Source: Syntrophomonas sp. DTU019
Lineage (GTDB): Bacteria; Bacillota; Syntrophomonadia; Syntrophomonadales; Syntrophomonadaceae
Reading direction: 5' to 3'
DNA: 64,000 bases
Assembly (NCBI GenBank): GCA_913757435.1
Contig: CAJYDM010000004.1
Location: 231,425-295,424 of the forward strand
Position 1 is the stretch's first letter, and each line of letters begins with the position of its first letter. The notes beneath the pieces were generated by a model. That model saw only the letters and a list, made by a program, of their open reading frames with translations. It had not been told where the DNA came from and did not search any database. Positions 46,549-56,060 of the stretch are shown here, piece after piece. The position numbers and the translations under genes were made by a program.

Positions 46549-47634
46549 TCACAAGTCTATTCTCTTCTGCTGCAGCGATAAATAGTGCATGACAACGCCT
46601 ATCATGGCAAAAAAGCCGAAGTATCCGCAGACCGGCAAGACAATTGCTATCAGCTCTTTAAAGCCGGCAATACTCCCCAGGAACGCCAGCCCCACCAGTA
46701 TTGGGACCAGTATCTTTCCTTCAATACTCTTGATCTTCTTGATGCGAAAAGTTACCCCAAAAAGACAAGACAATGAACTCCCAAACATCCCGCAAAACAG
46801 CAGCACGGCATAAACTCCCCCCCAAACCGGATGTATTTTTTCAGCCAGGGTAAGCATGGGTAGTTCGGCATCCGCCAGCATTGGCTGATTGAAAATCAAA
46901 GGGAGCAAAATACACACAAATACAATCAGCAGTTGTATGGCTCCCTGAAAAACACCTTTACTGATGGTCTTGTCTTCTTTTACCTGTGGTGCAATTGGCA
47001 CCAGTATGGAGATGATAACCATCATATTGTAAGAAACAAACACAATCGTGGCAAACAACCAGTTTGCAAGCAGCGGGTTAGCTCCGGAAAACGGCCGGGC
47101 GACAATACTATTTCCTCCAAAATAGAAGAATGATAAAACCCCGGAAATCATGGCTACCACAATCAAGAGAGGAACGGTAATACTAAATGCGGTCAAGACC
47201 CCTTTCGCTTCCCACAGTGCCACTACCCCCAGCAAGACCGCCATCAGTGCACTACCCACAATGGTCTGGATGCCGAATACCTGATTCAGCAGTGCCCCGG
47301 CACCGGCGATCATAATTACTACCACCCCAAACAGGAAAAAAATGAATACCCCGCCGAAAACTGCTCGAAGCCAGGGGTTCTCGTTTCTTACAATGATTCT
47401 GTCAAACTCGGTGATTCCGGTCTGTTTTGAAATTCTCATAACAAAGCAGCTGAGCATAATGAACAGCAGGATGGCAAGAGACATGCCTATCAGGCCGAAA
47501 CCTCCGAATACGGCAAAAAACTGCATCAGTTCCTGTCCTGAAACAAAACCGGCTCCCAATATGCTTCCTGTAAAGGCCATGGCAATCTGTCGTGAGGTTA
47601 TACCTTTCATGTGCAAATGAATTACTTCCTTCAC
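46549..47634 (-). CDS. YkvI-family membrane protein
   Basis: 361 residues with about ten helices. The family-typical N-terminus is AFTGSILGAGFVSGQELMQF, which resembles the first unwound helix of APC-superfamily transporters. No substrate is known for YkvI proteins. The start may be GTG 47634, TTG or ATG a few codons later; AAGGA is nearest the TTG. It converges on the MFS gene. Confidence 0.82.
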   Translation of the reverse strand: MKEVIHLHMKGITSRQIAMAFTGSILGAGFVSGQELMQFFAVFGGFGLIGMSLAILLFIMLSCFVMRISKQTGITEFDRIIVRNENPWLRAVFGGVFIFFLFGVVVIMIAGAGALLNQVFGIQTIVGSALMAVLLGVVALWEAKGVLTAFSITVPLLIVVAMISGVLSFFYFGGNSIVARPFSGANPLLANWLFATIVFVSYNMMVIISILVPIAPQVKEDKTISKGVFQGAIQLLIVFVCILLPLIFNQPMLADAELPMLTLAEKIHPVWGGVYAVLLFCGMFGSSLSCLFGVTFRIKKIKSIEGKILVPILVGLAFLGSIAGFKELIAIVLPVCGYFGFFAMIGVVMHYLSLQQKRIDL

Positions 47635-47811
47635 TCTTCAACTGTCACTTTTTACAATACCACACTATGCTATAATTTACAGGAGCATACTATTAGTTAT
47701 AGGAAGTTATATCCTGCCGATAATCCCCAATAATCGAATACTCCATTATTGTTTTGTTCTCTAGATCGCCACATTTCAGTAATTGTCCTGTTTATTATCT
47801 ACCATTATAAC

Positions 47812-47851
47812 CGCGCGAATAAAAAAGAGGCCAACAAAAAGAACGTCGGGG
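47812..47851 (+). repeat. Dispersed repeat, GCGAATAAAAAAGAGGCC...AACGTC type, copy 1
   Basis: GCGAATAAAAAAGAGGCC, then AACAAAAAGAACGTC. Related copies lie at about 50428-50458 (opposite orientation) and 52781-52820. Confidence 0.75.
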
Positions 47852-47946
47852 TGGTGGGGTGCATTTTATTCAGGGGTGTGCATTTCGATAAGATAAGAAA
47901 GCCTGTATTTTGGACGGGGGGGCTTAAGGATAATAGCAAGTATCAA

Positions 47947-48267
47947 CTAACCCTTTAAGGCTTCTAATAATTGAGGTATGGACTCTTGAATAGTTTTCCA
48001 AATTATTAGTAAATCCGAACTCCAGTATTCATGAATTAACAGGTTTCTCATACCTTTGATTGATCTCCAGGGAACCATTGGATACTGGGACTGCACGTCA
48101 TCAGGAATATGTGTGGCGGCTTCTCCGATTATTTCGAGGTTGCGTATCACCGCATCAATAATCATTTGATTTTGCTTAAACTGGTCATAGTCTAGCCCGG
48201 CCGTATATTCCATGATACGACCTGAGGATTCAATAAGATCATCCAGATACAGCCAATAATCTCTCAT
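47947..48267 (-). CDS. hepT: HepT-like HEPN ribonuclease toxin
   Basis: 106 residues, DUF86/HepT type. The catalytic motif is RNLLIHEY, an exact RX4HXY. In characterised pairs the Arg and His cut RNA and the Tyr is AMPylated by the antitoxin. It overlaps the MntA gene by 4 bp. Targets are unknown. Lies next to dispersed repeats and may be a mobile defence pair. Confidence 0.9.
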   Translation of the reverse strand: MRDYWLYLDDLIESSGRIMEYTAGLDYDQFKQNQMIIDAVIRNLEIIGEAATHIPDDVQSQYPMVPWRSIKGMRNLLIHEYWSSDLLIIWKTIQESIPQLLEALKG

Positions 48268-48548
48268 AGATATTGCACTTCCGTGAGTATTTTTTCCTTG
48301 ATTCTTGGCTTTAAGGCCGCGGGAGTGACTAAATCAACCTTGATTTTAAGGAGTTCCTCCAAATCCAACTTAAGATCGACAAATCTAAAAAGAGTGATTG
48401 GTTCCGCAAACTCTACTAAGAGATCAAGATCGCTGTCAGCATTTGCTTCGCCGCGTGCAAAAGACCCGAAAACTCCTATTTTGCTTATAGGGTAGTCCCT
48501 GCATAGTTCTGGCAGACGCTCTTTTATGACCATAATCGGATCCATCAT
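48264..48548 (-). CDS. mntA: MntA-like nucleotidyltransferase antitoxin
   Basis: 94 residues. The minimal nucleotidyltransferase signature GSFARGEANADSDLDLLVEF gives GSX10DXD, with a third acidic residue likely in KIKVDLVTP. In known systems MntA adds AMP to the tyrosine of HepT and so silences it. The start has only moderate purines upstream. Confidence 0.88.
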   Translation of the reverse strand: MMDPIMVIKERLPELCRDYPISKIGVFGSFARGEANADSDLDLLVEFAEPITLFRFVDLKLDLEELLKIKVDLVTPAALKPRIKEKILTEVQYL

Positions 48549-48792
48549 ATCACCCCATCAATCAGTGCATTTAGGGAAGTCCTATTTCAAGAATATATTG
48601 TGGCATGGGACAGGTCAACATACGAAAAAGTCCTAATTTCGGCAAGGTATTCTGGGGTTAAAGCAAAGAATACACTTATCGTGTCGTTCATCGAATGGTC
48701 ACTCGCCGTTAATCTAGTGGTGTAGCGGATGTGCACCCCATTCAAAAGATAGAGCGTAAGATCTCTGACGCATAATTTTTGTTTGCCCTTCC

Positions 48793-49131
48793 CTACTCCC
48801 ATTTCTCCCACACCTCAGGCTTGTAACCGACGGTAGCCTGGCGGCCGTTTCTGACTATAGGGGTATTGAAAAGCTGGGGGTTTTTTAGGAGAATCTCCTC
48901 TCGCATGCTGCTGCCAGTGATATGGTTAAGATTTAGCTGATTATACTCTTTGGCCTTGCTATTGATGAGATCAATCAGCTTCACCGACTGTTTGACGCTG
49001 TTCAGTTCACCTTTACTCAGGCTCTTCTGATTCAGATCAATAAACTGGTATTTTATCTTCCGTTCTTTGAAATATCTTTCCGCCTTTTGGGTGTCAAAGC
49101 ATTTCTTGACTCCGAATATCTGAATGTTCAT
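48793..49131 (-). CDS. ArsC/Spx-family thioredoxin-fold protein
   Basis: 112 residues. The N-terminal single Cys (GVKKCFDTQKAERYFKER) and the later FNTPIVRNGRQATVGYKPE are typical of the ArsC/Spx/YffB group. The lone Cys without CxxC is unlike Spx. Arsenate reduction cannot be claimed; it may be a glutaredoxin-type reductase. Confidence 0.82.
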   Translation of the reverse strand: MNIQIFGVKKCFDTQKAERYFKERKIKYQFIDLNQKSLSKGELNSVKQSVKLIDLINSKAKEYNQLNLNHITGSSMREEILLKNPQLFNTPIVRNGRQATVGYKPEVWEKWE

Positions 49132-49145
49132 GGCTCATTTCACCT

Positions 49146-50303
49146 TTAAAAAAGCTTTTTAATAATGTCCGCCCCGGCGATGATTGTGCCCGTGGACGCT
49201 CCCAGATTGGCCATGAATATTACCAAAATGGTGCGCAGCAGCCGGTTGCGGTAGAAACCCCGCAAACTGAATATGTCCTGGGAAACATTCTGTAAATCGT
49301 TGACGGTGGGCTTTTTAATGGTAGCTTCCACCAAGCCGGTAAACCAGCCGACGGCCAAAACCGGATTTATGGTGGTAAACGGAGCCGCTACAAGGGAGGT
49401 GAGTATACTGAGCGGATGCCCCAGGGACAAGGCGGTGAATAGAGCCGCCAAGACGCCTGTCCATAATACCCAGGTGGACAATTGCTGCAGACCGGTCTCT
49501 ATGTTGGCGATAAAAGCGTAGCCCAGGAGCATCACCAGGGCACCTGGAATAATCCACCCGGCCAGCTGGGAAAACCGGCTGGTGGGAGGGACCGAGGAGA
49601 TCTTGGCGATATCCTGAGTTTTGAAGATTTCCTGGGCCACACCGGGTACATGAGCGCCTCCCAATATGGCAACGATTTTTGGCCCCGGGGCGTTTTTGAT
49701 ATTGTGAGCCAGATATTGATCCCGCTCGCTGAGGAGGATTTCCCCGACCTGGGGAAGCTTTTCACGCATGCCGCTTATCAGCGACTCCAGCATATCTTTT
49801 TGCATTAAATCCTGCAGATCCTGTTCAGAGATGTCCTCATCTTCATCCATTGCGAAGAACAGGCTGGCAAACAGTTTGGCCTTTTCCCCCAGGCTCATTT
49901 TGCGCCAGATGCGCAGGAAGGTGGTTTGAATGCTGCGATCCGCCAGGACCAATTCGGCGCCGGTTTCTTTAGCGCTTTTAATTCCCTGTCTCATTTCTCC
50001 CCCGACTGGGGTATCAAGCTTTTTGGCCAGCATTTTTTGATAGGAACTGAGGAAAAGGTTCACAGCCAGAAAGCCGACCCTTTTCGATTTAATGACCTTG
50101 ACCAGATCGGTATTCTGCCACGCTTGCGGATTTTGCATGCTTTGATAGCGCTCTTCATCAAGCTCGATGCAAACACTGTCCGGCCGCTCAGCTTCGATGA
50201 CCTGTTTTACAAGCAGTCTGCTCTCTTTGGACACATGGGCCGTCGCCACGAGAATGATTTCTTTATCCTGGTACTGTAAACGGGTGATATTGCTTTCAGT
50301 CAC
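49146..50303 (-). CDS. TraB/PrgY-family membrane protein
   Basis: 385 residues. The N-terminal TraB domain has VATAHVSKES, SVCIELDEERY, and GGAHVPG; about four membrane helices make up the last 140 residues (GALVMLLGYAFI, and later ILVIFMANLGASTG). In enterococci PrgY limits peptide pheromone activity; family members are proposed proteases. Here the partner is unknown. Confidence 0.85.
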   Translation of the reverse strand: MTESNITRLQYQDKEIILVATAHVSKESRLLVKQVIEAERPDSVCIELDEERYQSMQNPQAWQNTDLVKVIKSKRVGFLAVNLFLSSYQKMLAKKLDTPVGGEMRQGIKSAKETGAELVLADRSIQTTFLRIWRKMSLGEKAKLFASLFFAMDEDEDISEQDLQDLMQKDMLESLISGMREKLPQVGEILLSERDQYLAHNIKNAPGPKIVAILGGAHVPGVAQEIFKTQDIAKISSVPPTSRFSQLAGWIIPGALVMLLGYAFIANIETGLQQLSTWVLWTGVLAALFTALSLGHPLSILTSLVAAPFTTINPVLAVGWFTGLVEATIKKPTVNDLQNVSQDIFSLRGFYRNRLLRTILVIFMANLGASTGTIIAGADIIKKLF

Positions 50304-50427
50304 TTATTTCTCACCATCCTGTAATTCAAGTATATACCTTGCAAGTCTCACAGCCCGTTCTTAATCCCCAGGTATATATTGCCTGTGGCGAAGCGTGCTA
50401 GCTTAGCAAACAAAGTAGCAAACAAAG

Positions 50428-50458
50428 GACGTTCTTTTTGTTGGCTTCTTTTTGGCTT
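50428..50458 (-). repeat. Dispersed repeat, copy 2 (inverted)
   Basis: GGACGTTCTTTTTGTTGGCT, then TCTTTTTGGC; the reverse complement matches the copies at 47812 and 52781. Confidence 0.7.
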
Positions 50459-50468
50459 CAAATAAGCT

Positions 50469-51350
50469 TTATGACATAAAATATTGGCCTGCGATGCGGA
50501 GGGCGGCACTTCCGCCGAACAGCACCTTATCCCCGTTTTTCATAAGACTAACCGCATTGAAAACTATGTTGTCCCCGCCCTGCTCAACCTTGGTCGGGGT
50601 GCCATCCCACAGCTTATATCGCAGCATATAATTAGCAAAAGCGCTGTTGCCGGATCCAGTGGCAGGATCCTCCAGATAACCAAATTTTGCTGCCAACACC
50701 CTGGTATGAGCACAGCAGTCTGGAGAACTGGTCTGCATACAGAAAATCAGTATGATGTCTATGCCATGACCTAGACAGAATTCCTTCACCCGCTCCAGCT
50801 CTGGATAAACTGACACTTCAGTGTCAAATTCAGCTATAGGGACAATCAGTGTTCTGAGACCTGCGTCTATAAAGGCAAGCGGAAGATCGCTGCAGATCGC
50901 CTCGGGGGCAAGTCCCAGCATATCTGCAATCGCCTCCCGTGAAACCGTTGTCTGCAGCCACTGTGCCTGGGGGGCTGTGATATAAACGGCATCATCAGTG
51001 TCGATACGGTTATAGACGGTAAGCAAGCCCTTTTTGTTCGTCTCTATAGTAATTTCGCTTTTACTGCGCAGCTTATCATTGCTTCGCATGATATCATACA
51101 CGGTGGCTACTGTGCCATGACCGCAGAAGTCCACCTCGCATTCAGAAGAAAAATAGGTGAGCTTCAGATCCGCCAGGTCGGAGTTAGAACAGAATACTAC
51201 CTCGGATACGAAGCCTTTATGTTCCTGTGCTATGGCAAGCATTTCGTTCTCTGTCAGTTGTAAAGGACCGGTCAGCAAATAGGCAGCAGGATTACCCATG
51301 GATTTTCCTGAAGTAAAAGCGTCAACTTTTCTATATGTAAACTTTTTCAT
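50469..51350 (-). CDS. PhzF-family isomerase
   Basis: About 293 residues from ATG 51350 (MKKFTYRKVDAFTSG). Family motifs are GNPAAYLL, a Glu in HKGFVSEVVF, CGHGTVAT and a C-terminal DPATGSGNSAFANYM. PhzF-like enzymes isomerise small metabolites by proton shuffling; no substrate is predictable. Confidence 0.9.
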   Translation of the reverse strand: MKKFTYRKVDAFTSGKSMGNPAAYLLTGPLQLTENEMLAIAQEHKGFVSEVVFCSNSDLADLKLTYFSSECEVDFCGHGTVATVYDIMRSNDKLRSKSEITIETNKKGLLTVYNRIDTDDAVYITAPQAQWLQTTVSREAIADMLGLAPEAICSDLPLAFIDAGLRTLIVPIAEFDTEVSVYPELERVKEFCLGHGIDIILIFCMQTSSPDCCAHTRVLAAKFGYLEDPATGSGNSAFANYMLRYKLWDGTPTKVEQGGDNIVFNAVSLMKNGDKVLFGGSAALRIAGQYFMS

Positions 51351-51374
51351 TATCAACAACATCTCCTGTCTCAT

Positions 51375-51809
51375 ATAGTGTACCTCAACAGGGCAGTTTT
51401 TTCAGAACACTCTTTATAGATGTGGCCTTCAGGGAAGGCACGGGTCGGTTCTTCTCGATTGTGCCCTGGGGCATTTCTTTTTACTTGGCGCCGGCTTTCT
51501 TGGATGGCCCTCCATTATGCTCTATTCATGAATCTTATAGCATTTTCCTGCTCAGTGAAAATCATCGGTCGTTTGGATTCAAATCTCATCACAAGTTTCC
51601 CGGCATGCAATACCGTCTATAAAACTCCCCTGGCCTGTACTCGGTTTCGAAAAACAAAACCAGGCAGAAGAAGCATCGCACCGCTCATGACGTTATAATA
51701 TAAAACAGAATATTTATAGGTGCAATTACATGAACTGAGCTGCCCAACATCATGAATACCAAAAAGATAATCAATCCATATAAAAACAAATACATGAGGA
51801 GTGGAGCTT
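51375..51809. other. Intergenic region before the SDR gene
   Basis: No convincing gene. A TTATAATATAA stretch near 51695 is a candidate -10 region for the SDR gene. Confidence 0.35.
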
Positions 51810-52523
51810 ATGGAGTTTAAAGACAAAATTGTGGTGGTGACAGGCGGTGCTTCCGGCATCGGGAAAAGTATTGTAAGTGAATTCCTTAAAGCCGGAGCCA
51901 GGGTGTGCATCATCGATAAAAAAGAGAATCCGTATTTTACCGGTGATCTAGCCGACGAAGACGTGCTCCGGGCCTTTGCCGATAAAGTGATCGCAGAGCA
52001 CGGACGGATAGACTGCTTGATCAATAATGCCATGCTCAGCAAAGGAGGCTTGAAGGACTGCGGCTACCAGGACTTCAATTATGTATTGCGGGTGGGCATC
52101 AGTGCGCCTTACCTGCTGACCAAGCTGTTTATGGAGCATTTCGGCCCAGGGGCAAGCATTGTCAACATATCTTCTTCGCGGGATAGAATGAGCCAACCCA
52201 ACACAGAAAGCTATTCGGCCGCCAAAGGAGGAATCGCTGCCCTGACCCATGCCATGGCGGTAAGCCTGGCCGGTAAGGTAAGAGTCAATTCCATCTCACC
52301 TGGTTGGATCGATACTGATTTCAAATTGTACAGCGGTTCAGATGCCTTACAGCATCCCGCAGGCCGGGTGGGCCATCCGCTGGATATTGCCCACATGGTG
52401 CTTTATCTTTGCAGTGAAAAAGCGGGATTTATAACCGGGGAAAATATTTGTATTGACGGGGGAATGACCAGGCAGATGGTTTACCACGGTGACTTTGGCT
52501 GGACTTTGAAAAGTGAAAACTAG
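51810..52523 (+). CDS. Short-chain dehydrogenase/reductase
   Basis: 237 residues from ATG 51810, with GAGGAG upstream. The Rossmann motif is TGGASGIGKSIV, then NNAM, catalytic Ser in VNISSS, and YSAAKGG as the YxxxK motif. The C-terminus has ITGENICIDGGMT. It would oxidise or reduce an alcohol/ketone with NAD(P); the substrate is unknown. Confidence 0.92.
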   Translation: MEFKDKIVVVTGGASGIGKSIVSEFLKAGARVCIIDKKENPYFTGDLADEDVLRAFADKVIAEHGRIDCLINNAMLSKGGLKDCGYQDFNYVLRVGISAPYLLTKLFMEHFGPGASIVNISSSRDRMSQPNTESYSAAKGGIAALTHAMAVSLAGKVRVNSISPGWIDTDFKLYSGSDALQHPAGRVGHPLDIAHMVLYLCSEKAGFITGENICIDGGMTRQMVYHGDFGWTLKSEN

Positions 52524-52780
52524 CATGGGTGGAACTGCTCCCATTACTAGATCGCCCTTGCTGTCCCGGTCATCCAGGGCCAAAGCAATAAACCAGCAAC
52601 CACCTTCTCCAGCATTTGTGGAGTGGGTAAAGGCAGGACTAGCAGCCCTTAGAAATCCATAATCACGCTAGAAATCTATTGGTAAAATCTCCAAAGAGCA
52701 AAAATCAGTGTGGGCAACAGTACTGGCAACATTATCACAAGTCGCTGGTGAGTAGAATCGCTTCAATTTGAATATTGTAA

Positions 52781-52820
52781 TAGCGCGAATAAAAAAGAGG
52801 CCAAAAAAGAACGTCCCTTA
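52781..52820 (+). repeat. Dispersed repeat, copy 3
   Basis: GCGCGAATAAAAAAGAGGCC, then AAAAAAGAACGTCCC. Nearly identical to copy 1, lying just outside the serine-recombinase island. Confidence 0.75.
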
Positions 52821-52857
52821 GGAGCGGTCAGATAGGGATTTATAATTCCTGAAAAAT

Positions 52858-52896
52858 TCGACATAGTCGTAGATTTGCGGCTATGCCGTTTTTTCG
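52858..52896 (+). terminator. Hairpin with T run at the island edge
   Basis: CGACATAGTCG and CGGCTATGCCG pair imperfectly and are followed by TTTTTTCG. It ends the SDR-side transcription and lies 2 bp from the recombinase stop. Confidence 0.55.
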
Positions 52897-52897
52897 T

Positions 52898-54607
<1,710 letters not shown>

Positions 54608-54811
54608 CTACCTTGAAGAAGTCGAGTTGATTTCCGTAGGTTTATATGAACTATCTGATAACTTTGAAAGGCTTTTTGCGTTGACCGTAATCAGTCGTTT
54701 CAGCTTGGAATATGCACTTTCCTTTGCTGAATCACTTACTCGTGATTCCACCACATAGACCGTACCTCCGATATCGGATTTGGTTGTGCGGCTGTTACTT
54801 TGATTCTCCAT
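54608..54811 (-). CDS. TnpW-like small transposon protein
   Basis: 67 residues from ATG 54811, with CAGGAGGT upstream. The body IGGTVYVVESRVSDSAKESA then YSKLKRLI resembles TnpW-type peptides encoded next to TnpX recombinases. Function unknown. It lies 57 bp before the recombinase. Confidence 0.6.
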   Translation of the reverse strand: MENQSNSRTTKSDIGGTVYVVESRVSDSAKESAYSKLKRLITVNAKSLSKLSDSSYKPTEINSTSSR

Positions 54812-54886
54812 ATCGTGACCTCCTGTCCGATGTTTTGAAGGGACTGGCACTGAGCCGAATTGATTACCCAGTGCCTAATCCATTAT

Positions 54887-55786
54887 TTAAGCTTTTATTT
54901 GTAATATTTTCAGAGCATCCGGTTGAATTAGCTTGCCATCCAATCTCTCGTAAGCAGAAAATCCAATTTGCCCCTGCAATGCATATAACTCACTTAATTT
55001 TTTTATCGTTATTGGTTGACGTTCAATCAGCCAGTAGTATGATAAATCTCCAAATACAATGCTTTTAGCTCCTGCTGATACTGTAGGCATATATGGAGAG
55101 GTAACTACAGGCTTTCCGAAGATGGTGTTGTCTGAAGAATTCCACAGATAACTGCCGCTTGTATCCTTAAGGGTTCTAAGAAGCATGGCTGTATTATCGT
55201 GCATAATAAACACAGCGTTATTGCGATATTCATCTTTTAATGAAAAATACAGAGAGATAATCTCATCAAAAGAGATGGTACTATTGTCTGCTGTAGTTAC
55301 ATCTGCGTCTGCCGTAAGTATACCTGTTGGCTGAGTTGTGCCATTTCCATTAAGCAATGCATTTTCCTCAGCCTTGCCAAAACGCTTCGCAAAATCACCA
55401 ATCAGATATTTTTCAAGATTAAAGTTCATATCGGTGACGAATGAGCGGTTTAGCTTGACAAGAGATGCCAGCTTGTATGATTTCACCAGAAACTGTGTAA
55501 ATGTATCGGCACTTTCGGGGATTGGATCTCCGTCTTCAACCCAATCTGCTGTCCCTGTTGAGGATACCGCTTGAATTTTACCTTCTGCAGAAGATAGATT
55601 GATAACAGTAGCAAATCTGCGGAGTATATTCTCCTTTGCCAAAGCAGTGTTAAAGCCTTCTCGGAACTCGTCTGGTGCGACATAGGCTCCTGCATTATCA
55701 AAACCCTCTCTTAGATTTTGATTATTTTCTTCTTTTCCTTTCATAACATTCCAAAACGCTCTATTATAAGTTGTTGATGTTGCCAT
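54887..55786 (-). CDS. HK97-fold major capsid protein, mature length
   Basis: 299 residues with an AGGAGG ribosome site. The phage major capsid pattern is clear: AGAYVAPDEFREGFNTAL, LRRFATVINLSS, a PESADTFTQF region, FGKAEENALLNGNGTTQPTG, AVFIMHDNTAMLLRTLKD, and KSIVFGDLSYYW. HK97 gp5 is 385 residues with a 102-residue delta domain removed by protease; this protein has only about 30 residues before the core. No portal, terminase, protease or tail gene lies nearby. Confidence 0.9.
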   Translation of the reverse strand: MATSTTYNRAFWNVMKGKEENNQNLREGFDNAGAYVAPDEFREGFNTALAKENILRRFATVINLSSAEGKIQAVSSTGTADWVEDGDPIPESADTFTQFLVKSYKLASLVKLNRSFVTDMNFNLEKYLIGDFAKRFGKAEENALLNGNGTTQPTGILTADADVTTADNSTISFDEIISLYFSLKDEYRNNAVFIMHDNTAMLLRTLKDTSGSYLWNSSDNTIFGKPVVTSPYMPTVSAGAKSIVFGDLSYYWLIERQPITIKKLSELYALQGQIGFSAYERLDGKLIQPDALKILQIKA

Positions 55787-56060
55787 AATCGTTTACCTCC
55801 TAAATTAAAATTGATTGTGGGGTATATACCCCGTTTGAAACCGCGTTTTTTTACGCGTTGCCCTACGCCCGTTGTCCAGATGAAAAGGTGTGGAGATTTG
55901 ACCTCCCCTAGGGGGTAGGTATCAACACATTAAGTTGTATCCAGTGGTTTTAGTGGTATTAAGCTTTGTAGCAAGATGTAGCAGGTAAAAACTAAACTCT
56001 CTATACGAGAGCGATTTTTTATATAACCTGTTTTTCTTGCTACAAGCTGCTACACTGTGT
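55787..56060. other. Gap between capsid and primase genes
   Basis: GGGGTATATACCCC (a 14-bp palindrome) and an ACGCG/CGCGT hairpin lie before the capsid gene. A stem CTCTC-GTATA-GAGAG followed by TTTAGTTTTT (55997-56011, minus strand) is a likely terminator of the primase transcript. Confidence 0.5.

Noticed and set aside
48793..49131. Arsenate reductase call
   Set aside because: Only family-level similarity; no ars genes adjacent.
51420..51698. Two overlapping frames before the SDR gene
   Set aside because: Neither has a ribosome site or recognisable motif.
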